Assembly: GCA_015499995.1 (NCBI GenBank)
Contig: JADNRV010000140.1
Span: forward strand, 1-64,000
Length of the DNA stretch: 64,000 nucleotides
From: Flammula alnicola
Taxonomy: Eukaryota > Basidiomycota > Agaricomycetes > Agaricales > Strophariaceae
Direction: 5' to 3'
Below the pieces are notes generated by a model, which saw nothing but the letters and a program-made list of their open reading frames with translations, searched no databases and had not been told where the DNA came from. Positions within the stretch are counted from its first letter, which is position 1; every line of letters starts with the position of its first letter. Shown here in pieces: positions 1 to 11,222 of the stretch. The position numbers were made by a program, and so were the translations under genes.

Positions 1-1431
1 TAACGAGGAACGGGACAACCTGTTGGAAAACAAAGCATCAGACAGAGAATTAGAAATACGCGCGGAACGGGGGCGCACCAGGTCATGCTCCTCGCTCCAG
101 CGAGTAAGCTCGCCAATAACGATCTCGCGCATACGCAAGTTGTAGCGAAGGTGATAGTTATGTTCGTCGAGTTGACCAAGCAGAATCTCGCGCGTTTTAA
201 GGATACCTCGACGGTAGAAACAGTTAACTGTTCCTCGTCTTGTAAAGCTTTAACGCGGTCAAGAGCGTCTGCGACTTGAGGGTCACTGACTATGGCCGAA
301 GCTGTGTCTAAGATAGTCAGAACGCGCGTCATAAGCGTTTCATGCGGGGAATTAACGCACCGGGCAAAGGACTGGCGGTGACGGTCATGACTGATGCAGT
401 AGACCGCTGGCGCTTGCTGGATGTAGTCCCCTTGCTGCTACCACGAAGAGCATACTTTGAGGCCTTACGGTATTCCGGGGAATTAGTATCGACTCCTGAG
501 ATGAACGCCAAAGGGAGAAAGCGAACCTCGGGGCGACGCTCGGACTGATAAAGAAAGGCGCGTGTATTCAGCGGTCTGAGAAACATGCGGGGAATAAATA
601 TACATGCACAGTGCTTTCCTTGGCCATGTTACGGGGCCTAGTAGGGGGCGCCTTAGCCTTAGAAGCCTCTGTGGACGGAGCGGGACTGACGTCCTTCGAG
701 ATAGCATCATCATCAACATGCATCTAATGATTCTGGAGTTATTCTGGAGTAGACACAGGGTGTTTGGGCACTTACCGGCTCTCCCTGAACTGGGGATGCC
801 TCAGAATCGCCGGCGATGGCAACGGGTTCCATGTCCTCATCAGTATCGGTGAGGGCGGCCTTGGATTTGACGCGGCGACGACGAGCCTGGCAGTTAAGTT
901 AAACAAGAGATGGACGAAAAGCGGGGTACCTTACCTCCTTAGCAGTGCGCTTGACATTTTCCCTGAGCTGCGCTTCGGAAATATTGTCGCGCTCCTTACC
1001 CTTCGACGCTTCAGCGCTCTTCGGGTTCCTATGAATATAAATTCGATAGGTTATGTTGAGCAAGGCGATAAGTGGTTGAGGTGGCTGGTATCCGAGGCCT
1101 GCAAGGTCTTTAAGTGACAAGTGTTCCCTGCGCATGCGAAGTAACAAATCGCAGGCTGCTTGGTTGGCAAGCAATATGTCCGTGGTTGCCGCCCAAGGGA
1201 GCTGTAAACATGCGGAGAACGGACAGGTTGGTGAAAATCGGTGCACTGATAGATTGAATAAGAACGCACGATAATCTTGACAACCTCCACAAGCTCATCA
1301 GCCAAATATCGGACGGTGACGCTAGGCAAACGACCATAAAGCGCGCGAAGCGCGATATAGTTGTCCAACGAGCTGACAGCTGTGTCGAAACCTGGTAGAC
1401 CGTCTTTTGCCGTTGAGTCCTGAGGCGACAT
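1..1431 (-). CDS. Hypothetical multi-exon protein, partial (gene 1)
   Basis: Family not recognised. Reading the minus strand, an ATG at 1431 opens an exon 1431-1270. It is followed by exons 1201-935, 886-776, 723-604 and 544-361, all joining in phase across GT..AG introns of 48-68 nt. A sixth exon begins at 307 and coding-like sequence rich in charged residues continues to the left edge, but one splice or frame change between about 260 and 200 is unresolved. If the last intron is not used, the protein stops at 329 instead. The first exon is 54 codons and resembles the 57-codon first exon of gene 2 in layout (acidic or polar start, then a Leu-rich helix, donor GTGCGT), suggesting distant paralogy. 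The middle exons are basic, then Ser/Pro/Lys rich, as in nuclear proteins. No stop codon interrupts the proposed exons. An upstream in-frame ATG at 1479 is possible. Confidence 0.6.
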
Positions 1432-1683
1432 AACACAGAAAGAAGCAAGGATAGAAACGCTGAAGTCCCTGACTCTCACCGATCTGTCGACTTGGGTTTT
1501 TATACTCCTCGCGTCTTTCTTGCGCTCGAACCAGGGAGCGGGATGACTCGGGTCAAGAACCTGCGAAGTGAAAATTTTACGCGTAAAACGGCCTGGTTAC
1601 GAGCGGGTGTCCTGGTCCGAGGAAGGTGCCTTGCACATGAAAATACCGCTGGCAAGGTACCTCCGAAGGCACGCACCCGAAGT

Positions 1684-1721
1684 TTGACTGAGGACAGTCA
1701 AGTTTTCAAAGTGTGGGGGAG
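1684..1721. promoter_or_regulatory. Hairpin plus G-rich tract, copy 1
   Basis: TTGACTG (1684-1690) and CAGTCAA (1695-1701) form a 7-bp stem with a 4-nt loop, followed 9 nt later by GTGTGGGGGAG (1711-1721). The same arrangement recurs at 5724-5760. Copy 1 lies about 250 bp upstream of the gene 1 start, copy 2 about 450 bp upstream of gene 2. A shared regulatory element or a repeat terminus are both possible. The function is inference. Confidence 0.4.
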
Positions 1722-2127
1722 GGAGACACAGAAGCGCGTTCAAGAGACACAAAATTCGGGGAACATTAAATCTACGCAGCAAACACAGACAAGAAGTCGT
1801 ATAAATCTGAGACAACAAGAGCTAGAAAGACGCGCAGAAAGCATCAACTAGCTATGAGTCAAGGGGGCCTACGGACGGCTAAGGCTTGAGCCAGAAAAAT
1901 CAATACAATATGGCTTCACTCCAATAGGAACCTAAAGTGAATAGGCCAAGTCAAAGACAAGCAGTCTATAATTAGATAACTGAGCGGCAATCAGTGTTCG
2001 CGAGCCTCGGTCAAAATTAATACCGGAAATGGAATGAGTGTCTAAATATAGAACACATTTGATTGACGCGTGTTTCGGCCAAGTGCAAGCAAGACGCTAT
2101 GCTACGGTGGACTACACTAAGGTCGAC
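1722..2127. other. Intergenic, upstream of gene 1
   Basis: No supported gene. CpGs are retained and one ACGCGT lies at 2066-2071. The stretch separates the gene 1 start side from the end of gene 3. Confidence 0.5.
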
Positions 2128-2703
2128 TTAGTCAAGATAAAGCCAATATGGCTGGGTAGCGGAGGTGTGCTCATGATCAGACTGAGTGGACAGAACCACT
2201 TGGGAAGGGACCCGTGAAGACCGCTCCTCGCGATCCTAAAAAGACGCGTGAAACCCAAACAAATAAAGACGCGGAAATATATTAAACATACCGCTGCAAT
2301 AAATTGCTCAAGAACGCCCGGCTGACAATCACGCGCCGAGAGGTATATCTCCGATAGGGTGTGGTAGAATGGAGGATAACAAGAATCCCCGTTCAGGTCT
2401 TTAATGGCGTGATAATGTGATAATGTTTCCCGCAACAGGCGTAGAAAGGTCGGCTGAGTCGCTACCGAAGGAAAGACGCGATAAACGTCGTTCTACAAGA
2501 AAATGTACTATAAGCGAAACACGCGTAAACTGAGCGACTGAGGGACTATACCAAGCGAAGGCTACAACAAGGACTTGAGCCATATACGTGCTCATATAAA
2601 GCACGGGCGCACTAGTAATCTCGCGAAGCTCGTCGAGTAATGTCTGGATATGGGAAAGGTCGACATCCTTGTGAAGGATAACAGAGGGCGCAGGTTGGAT
2701 CAT
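2128..2703 (-). CDS. Hypothetical three-exon protein, about 150 aa (gene 3)
   Basis: Not recognised. Minus-strand exons 2703-2521, 2453-2292 and 2235-2128 join in phase and give about 150 residues ending in TAA at 2130-2128. The second intron (2236-2291) has a good GTATGT donor and a pyrimidine-rich TTTTTAG acceptor. The first intron (2454-2520) has a weak GTTTCG donor and is less certain. A start 27 nt upstream (2730) is also in frame. The first exon is hydrophobic with a Leu-rich helix. The second has an LRLLRE helix and aromatic residues. The last is short and Ser/Gln rich. It lies between genes 2 and 1 on the same strand, so the three may be one tandem group. No zinc-binding or enzyme motif is visible. 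It could be a real small protein or a 5' fragment of a larger family member. Confidence 0.45.
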
Positions 2704-2730
2704 GATGGTCAAAAGTAAAGAACGGATCAA

Positions 2731-3256
2731 ATCAAAAGATTGAACTAAACAGTCGAATGTTAAGTCCTATCCAAATCGTTGTGTTAAAGAATCTAGACCT
2801 GTCTTGCCAAGAAACCCGCATGAAAAACAGCGAGGTGTACAAGCGCATACCATTCCAGGCGAAAATCAGTCAAGGATGGTTTCCCAGAAACCTAAGGATT
2901 CAACAACACCAGATCACACAGGAAAGACCAAAGTTAATACCAAGTCCACCCAAGTGAACTTGGTAGGCTGTATTAAAACAAAAGGGGGCTCTACCAAAAG
3001 AGCGAACCCCTCGCACAAAAAGAACTATAGAACTATATACTGTGGGTAGCTTAGCCCCTACCCAGGGCAGTATGATATATAATTGGGCTGCAAACAACAG
3101 CCCAACAAGAAAGCAAAAGACGAGGCGACTGGCCAAGAGAGATGCGCAAAGACAGGGTACAAACAAAAACTAAAGGATTGTTAGAAAAGACTCGTGGAAT
3201 GAATAGGAGGCGAACTTACCAAAGGAATAGTGTACCACCCTTTTGACGATACGCCC
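2731..3256. other. Intergenic between genes 2 and 3
   Basis: No supported gene. The stretch is moderately A-rich on the plus strand, and short open frames on both strands lack splice logic or family likeness. Confidence 0.5.
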
Positions 3257-5275
3257 TTATGTCTCCTGATCAGACCGGCTACCGACCGACTCTCCGCTGT
3301 CCTCAAAGCCGTCGAAGAGACCCTCGGGGTCGCGAGGTCGACGCGGAGAGCTGCCGTCGCTGTCTTCATCGCTCGGCGCCTCCTCGGCCTCGTCATCCAC
3401 CAGGTCTTCGATTGCCGCGCGTTTTTCAGCAGCAGCCTGTTTTTCGCGATACAGGCAGTATTGAAGGACTGTGTGTTCCCAACTAGTGGTGGGAAGGCGT
3501 TCGAAGGCGTTGGGATCCAAGAATAATAAGAGCTCGTCAATGAGCGGGAGGCCGTGGTGGTCGAGTTGGGCGGTATCGACGTTTGACGCGCGATCCAGTA
3601 TGAAGTTGACGCACTGCGAACTGGTAAAGAGTGATCGTGTCAAGGCCGAAGGGAAATCCTCGTTGTAGAGATCCAGAATGCGCTGAGTAAATCTCCCCGC
3701 GAGGCGGTCAGCCTGAGCGAAGGAAGTCTCAGCCTGTCGCGCAGAAATAAGCCCTTGGCTGGTATGGAACTGGATGTCCCGGAGGTCATCCTGGAAACCT
3801 AAGAGATGGGTCAGTCATGAAAAGAAAAAGGGGTTAGAGGTGGTACAACCCGACTCACTCACCAGAGAATCCCGTCCCAGGGAATACGCGTGTTCTCGAT
3901 AGTACGCGCGCTCCTCGGGGGACCAAACGAACGAGCACCGACCGCGTTTGTGGTGGGTACAAGGGGGGCACCCCTTGTTGAAACCGAGAAACTTGCAATG
4001 TTCCTCCGTGTCCCCCATAACACAAGCGAAGCAGGGCGAGTTAATCTGTTGGGAAGGAAGATTTATCAGTACACAAAAATAGAGCCATAAGTAGTCAAAA
4101 AGACAAACCTGGGGCTTGAAACCACGACGAAATACCTTAAGTTGAGCTGCGTCGATAAGGGGCGGCAGCTGATTGGCGCGTAAACCTTTGGGAGTTTGTT
4201 CCCATAGGGAGCGCGCATCCTCCAGGAACGCCTCTTGCGAACGGATCTTCGTATGTGGACGAGAGGGCGCGTATTTCGCCCGCTTTGATGGACCAGCGGA
4301 CCCTGGAAGGGCCGCTTCTTCTGATTCCGAGATAGTCGCGCGACTCTTGGGCGTTTTGCGAGTGGAACGGCGAAGGCTGGGATCTCGCTTGCGTTTCCCC
4401 GCGGCCTTCGCGGAAGGAACGAGAGGTGGAGAAGCGTCGAGCTCGCCAGCATCACCTTCTGAAAGAGGGATCAGCAAGTCTAGATCGGCGAGGGAAACTG
4501 GTGCCGTAAGGGCGGAGCGCAGGATATAACAAAGGAAAAAACAGACTTACCACGTTGGGGGAGAACGGGCGTCGTTTGATGATCGAGCGACGTTTGACGC
4601 GTCAATTCGGCCTGGCGTCGCGCCTCAGCCTCGCGCTCTGTCTTCTCTAGCTCTTCCTGCGCTCGCACCACGGCTAACCGTTTGCGTTCGGTGCGCTGTT
4701 TTTGGGCAGCCACCCGACGAGCACGTTCTTCGCGTTGACGCTCCATGAACTCTTCCGCCTGCTGTTGCCTTTTGAGCGTAAAAGGGAGCGCTCCTGGAGC
4801 GGCGGGGGGGAACTCATAATTCAAAGGCAACGGAGCCTGCCATACAGACCAATGAATATTAAACAAACAAAGACGAAAAAGAGGACGTACCCGAGCAGGA
4901 TCGCTGACAATCCAGTTCTCGCTGCTAAGTTCCGCGAGCTGTTCAGGCGAGAGATGCTTAGCGATGTCCGCGTGGAGTGCGCGAAAAGCATGGATGTCAT
5001 CAGGAATTAAGTATTCGCTGTCGAGAATATCGGCAAAAGCCAGAAAGCGGCCCTGAGATGCGATATTAGGAGCGGAAAAGCTGTTCAAAAAGTACAACAC
5101 GCACCATGAGGAACAACTGACTCTGGAGGGCGGCCGAGGCCGAGTCTGAGTCAAAGCCATCCTGTAGACAGCTTTGGAGCTGTGCAAAAGCTGGACGGAT
5201 AAACTCATAGATGTCGAAGGTGCCGACAGATGTGTCCAGAGTAGGCAAGGGGGTCAATTCGCGAGAAGAAGTCAT
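3257..5275 (-). CDS. Cys-rich, coiled-coil hypothetical protein, about 578 aa (gene 2)
   Basis: Six minus-strand exons (5275-5105, 5052-4891, 4836-4551, 4497-4109, 4045-3859, 3798-3257) join in phase with GT..AG introns of about 52-63 nt and no internal stop. The product has a helical N-terminus (about residues 1-111) and a long charged coiled coil rich in Glu, Arg and Gln (about 134-200). A basic, nuclear-localisation-like patch follows (about 238-262, containing GKRKR). A cysteine cluster lies at about 341-376 with spacing C-x2-C-x8-C-x8-C-x2-C-x7-C, suited to zinc binding. The tail is acidic (DEDSDGSS, near 550). The layout suggests a nuclear DNA- or chromatin-associated protein. Similar Cys-cluster proteins are found in repeat-rich parts of agaricomycete genomes, but I cannot assign a family. 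An alternative donor 4 nt away at exon 5 was rejected because only 3859 keeps the frame. Confidence 0.72.
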
Positions 5276-5723
5276 GGTGGGATGCGCTCGAGCGTGTAAA
5301 AAGACGGATAAAATGAGAAGTCGGGATGAGGAATTGAAGGTTGTTGGACTCAGCGTTGAAATCGACGCGTTATTTATGAGGTGCCATCTGGTCTGTGCGC
5401 CAGCGATAAACTACGCGGGCATCTGGAAAAACAATGGGCGACGCGTTTCATGAGTAGAGCTTAAAGCTTGAAGGGCTGGGCGCTGCACGTACCTTGACTT
5501 CTAGACGGGCGCTAAAGCTTGAGGCAAAAACATACAATGGGCTCGTGTTGTGATGGATGACGTCATGATCAAATCTGGTCGTGCAACGTGTATCGGCTTG
5601 ATCGGCGCGATGGAGTTACGCTCCCAAGACAGTGTAGGAATGCTTAACAATCACGGAGAGATCCGTGCGGCATTTCGGCCAGCAACAAGGACTTAGAGAG
5701 AAACATACTCGGATCACGCGGCA

Positions 5724-5760
5724 TTGACTGGGGACAGTCAATATTATAAGTGTGGGGGAG
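5724..5760. promoter_or_regulatory. Hairpin plus G-rich tract, copy 2
   Basis: TTGACTG (5724-5730), CAGTCAA (5735-5741), then GTGTGGGGGAG (5750-5760). This nearly repeats the element at 1684-1721, including stem, loop length and the purine tract. It lies upstream of gene 2 as read on the minus strand. Confidence 0.4.
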
Positions 5761-6784
5761 ATGATAGGGCGCGGTGCGGTCCACCCGTGAAATTTCGCGA
5801 TTTCCCAATCAATCAACCTATTACACTAAGGGAAACCAGGGTAGGCAGCATACCTCGTGCTGGCCAACTAAGTGGATTACACGTGGGAAACCACATAACC
5901 CAGTACAACGGAAGTAACTATCTACGGTCCGGCGGATCTAGCTAGTAAGCTCAGAAGTATGCATAGCACTAAGGTTGATGCCAACGAAGCATGACCTCCG
6001 CATGTACCTGCGAATCAAACAAGAGGCTTCGACCGGAGGAACCCGCGTAGAATGAGAATCCTGAAGCCTTGAGGCACGCAGAGTCTAATATGGATGCGGC
6101 GCTAGACGCGTCGATCGCGACCCAAAAAGAACACGTGACCGGACGATTGCCATTGTCCAATGCACTCACCTGACCGTTACACGCGTAGAACGGCCGAGTA
6201 GTTCGGCTCCGAATAAACCGATCTCTCGATGATCACATCACTGTGAAGCACGCGGGGAACGTCGCCATAGAGGCGGCGGCTCCAACCTGACCGATAACCG
6301 TGCTGCACCGGCAGAAGAGAAACCCGCGCCGAATGTGCCGTGCATCCGAATCGGGCAATAATGTGTCTAAAAACGGACACAACTGTATTGACCCAAGGAC
6401 GGTGCTCCGCGACATAGCGGTTCATCCATGAAACCAAAACATATGCTAGGGGACGAAGGCTCACCAGTTACCGTACCCGAGCAGACTCATAATCACGACA
6501 CCATGGACCAGTAAAAGTAGAGCTATTAGACGCGTAGAATCATATGCAACATGTAGAGGCTTGGCGCTCAGTAGGTATAAAATACGCTTGTAACGCACGT
6601 AGTAGGGTAGGCAATCCACCCCGCAGTTGACGCTTTAAAACTAGTGAAAACACCTAAGGGAAAGATTAAACCTCGTCGCACCAGACCTAATTTAATAAAG
6701 ACCAAGTTTTGACACTTCAAAACAGCTTTGCGATCACTGCAAAGTTTGAGGAGTAGTTAACCAGAGTTTGACGCGGGTTTCTGT

Positions 6785-6893
6785 AAAGTGTAGCGTGCGC
6801 CCGTCGTGACCACGTGAAAGTTGTAGCGCGTATCCGTCGCGGTAGCGTGAAAGTTGTAGTGCATACTCGTCGCGGTCCCTGCATGAAAGTTAC
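6785..6893. repeat. Short tandem repeat, about 33-bp unit, three degenerate copies
   Basis: The units share a CGTGAAAGTTGTAG core and end in CGTCGCGG. The best two copies are at 6813-6845 and 6846-6878, with partial copies on both sides. The repeat lies in non-coding DNA at the right end of the CpG-retaining block. Confidence 0.6.
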
Positions 6894-7273
6894 CAGTTGT
6901 TAAAGTCAAGTTAAAAGTCAAAGTTCGTACCAGTCGTCAAGTTAAAGGAAGTCCGAGTTCGGCACTGTTTGAGTTAGAAAGTCACCACACCAGTTCTACG
7001 GAACTAAAACCCGCCCCATACCAAAACCCGCGTAGACTTGTTTATAAGTCGAAGCACTTCTCCTTTTTCATATCTTACCCCCGAGACTCGCACACAAGAC
7101 TACGTCTAGTCAAGTTGTTGGTTTTGTGGTTTGGTTGTGTTGAGTGTAGAGTTCTTTCTGCACCACTAGCTAGATCATTTCCAACGTAGACGAAACCTAG
7201 CACTTTAACGTGAATATTGGATTCAACATTGTGCACTCCACTCACAGAACATAGCTTAATGCAGGCACAAATG

Positions 7274-7645
7274 GAGGTCTTTGCTGTGCCCCCTCTATTC
7301 CTACCGGAATCCGGTGGAATCCGGTGGAATATAGGGCCATTCCGGTGGAATCTCCTGCCAAATTTCTGAAATTTTTTGAAAAAGGGGCAAATTCCGAGAT
7401 TCCACTGGAATGTTGACTGGAATGCAACAGGAGTGGAATGGCTGGAATGGAACAACCAGATATTCCACTGGAATGGAATAGAAATGCATTATGATTTGGT
7501 GATTTCTGATGTCTATATATAGAAATAGACATCAGTACCTGTCTGTGGTATTGAAATAAAATTGGATAGTGTGCCAAGACATATTCCCAATTAGGAAATT
7601 CAACATTTGGAGTAGGTGATTTTGAAAAGATGTGGATTTGGTTGA
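7274..7645 (+). mobile_element. Family B element, 3'-truncated copy (B0)
   Basis: It starts with the family tip GAGGTCTTTGCTGTGCC and follows B1 and B2 closely through the GGAATCC subterminal repeats and about 250 bp of internal sequence. It loses similarity near 7645, where the LINE fragment starts. The opposite end is absent, so no target duplication can be read. It is more diverged from B1 and B2 than they are from each other. Confidence 0.75.
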
Positions 7646-8055
7646 GTGCATTGATCTTCTCCACTGCATGGGATGCCCATGTGAAGGAGGCCTTTGTAAC
7701 CCGGCGATCAAAGCCCTGGTGGAGCCACGACTGCTCTGATGCCCTTCTCAAGTTCCAGGCAGATCGCTCTCCTGAGAACTGGAAATCTTTCTGGAAGATC
7801 GTCCAGAATGTCAAGCACGACTTCTTTGATCAATGGATATATGAAATCGCATTGACTAATAAGCACCTGTGGGATCTAATGAACTGGATCTAGCAGTGCA
7901 AACTTCCTCCATGTGAGGCTATCCAATACAAAGAAGAGCCTTGCAATGACATGCCGTCCTTCTGGGACGCGCTTCATGGCACTTATAACTTGGCCTCTGA
8001 CCGAGAGTTCGATGCCAATCTCCTCAACTTCATCCCCCAGATGCCTGTCCGGTAA
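7646..8055 (+). pseudogene. Truncated LINE (non-LTR retrotransposon) ORF2 fragment
   Basis: One frame encodes a WW..C..AL..F segment, then W..F....V...K..FFD, then LPPCEAIQY, WDALHGTYN and similar. This is the linker between the endonuclease and the reverse transcriptase in basidiomycete non-LTR retroelements (recognised from family pattern, not searched). The frame is interrupted by TAG at 7891-7893 and ends in TAA at 8055. Both endonuclease and reverse transcriptase cores are missing. It abuts the truncated B0 element, so the junction at about 7645 may be a nested insertion or deletion point. Confidence 0.6.
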
Positions 8056-9431
8056 AGATGCTTAGTGCAGGGTGTGTGTGAACTACTAGATAATCAAGTA
8101 GTCACTTTCAATAGACTTTGTAATGTCTACTAAAGAGATACTATCAAATCTGACTTGCTTCACTTTTAATAACTACTTTACTACACTCAAACACCCAAAT
8201 CAATGTTTAGTTGACTTAGTTCATCCAAGGGGAGGATAATAGTTTTATAATATTGATACCTGATAGTAGGTGTGCGATAAAAGAAGGTGTTTAACTATGT
8301 ACGCTGACACTACAGTCCCTTAACAATGGCCAGAGGCGCGTAGATGCTTTCGTCCACTGACACTACAGTCCAGGTCCCCAGATGTCCTTTGACAAAGGGT
8401 AGGTTTTGAACAAGTCACTTAGACAGGTTCCTTGGCTTATAACTCTCTTTACTTGTCTTGGCGAATCACTTAGACACGTGTTCTTGTCTTAACAGTTCAT
8501 TTATATTGTTACTTGGTTTCTTTTTATATTATGGGACTCCCGCTTTGAAGCTACTTGGTACTTAGAGGCGAAACACTTAAGATATAACTCTTAAGCACTT
8601 GTATCTCGTGGGTGGTAAATTGCTTGTATTCTACGGTGTTACAGGGCTGCTTATATACTACTGAGACGATATATTATTACATAGATGCAATGACGAGAAT
8701 ATAGAGATTTCATGGGCATTTGTGCGTGAAAGGCGGCCTTGTGGAGTACAGTTTCCGTGCTCATCCACTCAATCATGCCTTCTTGGCTGGATCGGGAGCT
8801 CAGATCGTTGTCAGTTCGGCTAACTTAAGCGCCTAAGACTTAATCCTCCTCGACCGCATGGTATACAGGCTTGTGACCTTTCATTTTCATTGGTATCTTG
8901 TCCTGTCATTGGCTATGGACTGACCGGAGCATAGAAGCGCCTATGCCTCATCAGAGACGCTCGGGCAATCCACGCATGTTCTGTCCAAGATAATGCTTGT
9001 GATTAGGGTTGTAACCCTTCGTCCTCTGTACCCGATACTCTGGTACCCTCGGCGTGCATCTGGGATCTCGCTATGTCGAGTTATGCACCCCGGAAATCTT
9101 CCTGTACCCAGTTATTACCTGATATGGTATGTGTTCCCAATTAGGTATCCCTCTGATCCGAGCTTTGATCGGTGTTGCTACAGGCGCGTCTATGGGCGTC
9201 TGCTTTACCCCAGCTGCTCCACTGTCCTCGATGCCTTCAGCAATGTCACATGACCTGTCTTGAAGTGTGCCTAGATGTCCGTTCTTTGATCTAGAGATCC
9301 GCGCCCTCTCTGTATAGGCCGGATGGTTAAGATATTACTGAAAGGCGCCTATTTCTGTACACTTCATTAGATATATTGACTAGTATCTCAATAGTTACTA
9401 ATGATAATGTCTTTATTAAATCACGCATTCC
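8056..9431. other. Non-coding repeat-like DNA
   Basis: No gene supported. A purine tract AAGGGGAGG near 8227 could be an LTR-element polypurine tract, but I could not delimit LTRs, so this is only a suggestion. Several short direct repeats occur (for example GACACTACAGTCC near 8309 and 8359). Confidence 0.35.
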
Positions 9432-10285
9432 TCATTATCCTGTACTTTACAGTCCCCCACCTGTCCGCATGGACTCCACGGACTCCATGGAATTCCATGG
9501 ACAATCCGTGGACTTTTAACTTAATGGTGTTTTTCTTACTTTTGGAAAAAATAGTCCACGGATGTCCATGGACAGTCCACACAAAGTCCACACAAAGTCC
9601 ACACAAAGTCCATGCTCAGTCCAAAGCATGAAATTAGCAGTAAATATCATGTCTGTGGACTTCTGTGGACTTTTTGTGGACTTTGGACTTGGACAATGAA
9701 CTTAGAATCAACTTAGAGTTAGATTAAGTTGGAAATACCAAAGTCCATGGAGAGTCCATGGACTTTTGTGGACTCAGGAATATAACCAAACATACAATCT
9801 AATAAATTGATGATATTTTAAAAAAACTATTAAAATACATGTAGTACACTACTGAGGTACACTATGGGATGACAGATGGGGCAGACATCTCTGTGGTCAC
9901 GTCGTGGTTGGGTCCCTGGTCGGGTTGGTGGTCAGGTAGTAGTCGGGTTGTGGTCGCCTCGGTGGTCGGGTCGGGTCGGTTGTTGCGTCGGTTGTCGCGG
10001 CGTGGTCGGGGTCAGTCGCCGTGTCCTGTCGGGTCGGATGTTGGTCTCCTGTCGGGTCGGGGGTCGCCTCGTCATCGCCTCGTCGTGACGTTGGTGGTCG
10101 CGGCGTTGTCGGCGCTCGGTTGTTGCGTCGTGGTCACGTCGATCGTTGCGTCGTCCGGTCGTCGGTGGTCACGTCGGGTCGTCGGTCGTCGGGTCGGTTG
10201 CCGCCTTTCGCGTCGGCTGTCGGCTGTCGCGTCGTCGCGTCGCTCATTGCGTCGTCGGTGTTGCGACCGCCGACCCGACGTCAGA

Positions 10286-10321
10286 ACGACACGGGAGCAC
10301 GACGTCGTGCTCCCGTGTCGT
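10286..10321. repeat. Perfect 36-bp palindrome in family A core
   Basis: 18-bp arms with no loop, centred between 10303 and 10304 at GAC|GTC, with GGGAGCAC on the left arm and GTGCTCCC on the right. Related, less perfect copies occur at 32684-32709, 33123-33148 and 57302-57328. Confidence 0.9.
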
Positions 10322-11162
10322 CGCCGCGTGCCCGTCGTGGCGGTCGCATGGCGGTTGTGGTCGTGGTCGTGGGGGGGAGTTGCCTGCGACGCTGCCGTCG
10401 GCATCGTTTTCAGTGCCCGGGGCACGTCGTATCTGCGAGGGACATGGTGGGGGGGTTAGCAGTCGTTGCGGGGGCGCCGTTTACGACGTACCGTGCGGGC
10501 CTCCCATTTCCTGGGTCCCCCTTGGTATCCAACACCCCCCGCGGCGCGTTTTCCCTCAACGCGCCGCGTCGTCGTCAGGTCCGTGGGTCGTGGTCGTGGT
10601 CACGTCGTCGCGGTCGTGGTCGCTTCCGTGGTTGCATTGTCGTCGCGTCGTTGGCCATTAGTCGCGGCGGTGGTGGTCTTGCAGGCCGTCCGTGGGCGCT
10701 TCACGTCACGGCGGTCGGGTGGTGCTCGTTGCTGTCGTGGGCGGTCCGGTGCCATGGTGTCGTCGGTGTCGTTTGCCGTGCCCGGTGGCACGTCGAATCT
10801 GCGAGGGACGGGGCAGGGGTTAGTTCGTCGTCGCGGGGTTCGTGGTTCGCGACGCACCGTACGGGTCTCCCATTTCTTGGGTCTCCCCTTGGGATCCAAC
10901 ACCCCCGCGGCGCGTTTTCCCTCACGCGCCGCGTGTCGCCGTTGTTGTTGTTGTTGTCGTCGTCGCCGCCGCGGTTGTGCTGTCAGCGGGTGGTCCGCGC
11001 GGAGGCGGATGGTGGTGGAACGGTGGACGGTGGTGGTGGGAAGCAAGCAAGCGGTGACGTGGCAACGTTGAAGCCGCGTCACCATCGTTCGGTAACCGGT
11101 TGCCGAGTTGCCGACGCCGGTCGGTATATATATAACCAAAATTCCCAAGCTAGCAACTACCA

Positions 11163-11222
11163 ACTTGGTGCAGGTGGCTACAGCGCCAGCAATGATGAAA
11201 TGCTGCCGGTCAATGGTTCAAT
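11163..11222 (+). other. tRNA-like (pol III promoter-like) module in A1
   Basis: An A-box-like TGGTGCAGGTGG near 11175 and a B-box-like GGTTCAATTC near 11215 are about 40 nt apart. The matching module in A2 (minus strand, 32064-32125) shares the downstream CTATGGCATTTTATT. No full cloverleaf was demonstrated. This is a tRNA-derived relic rather than a functional tRNA. Confidence 0.5.

Larger units (their letters stand above)
5276..7070. other. CpG-retaining non-coding block upstream of gene 2
   Basis: No convincing gene on either strand. It contains five ACGCGT palindromes (5365, 5441, 6106, 6181, 6530) and recurrent GCGTAGA (near 6045, 6183, 6532, 7028). It also holds the second hairpin plus G-tract copy and a tandem repeat near 6785-6893. 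The right edge near 7070 marks a drop in CpG density. Confidence 0.5.

Noticed and set aside
6040..7035. CRISPR-like spaced repeats from recurrent GCGTAGA words
   Set aside because: Repeats are too short, spacing is irregular, and the sequence has spliceosomal introns, so it is eukaryotic.
11163..11222. Functional tRNA gene
   Set aside because: Acceptor and T stems do not pair properly and the copies in A, C and D all lie inside mobile elements, so a tRNA-derived relic is the better reading.
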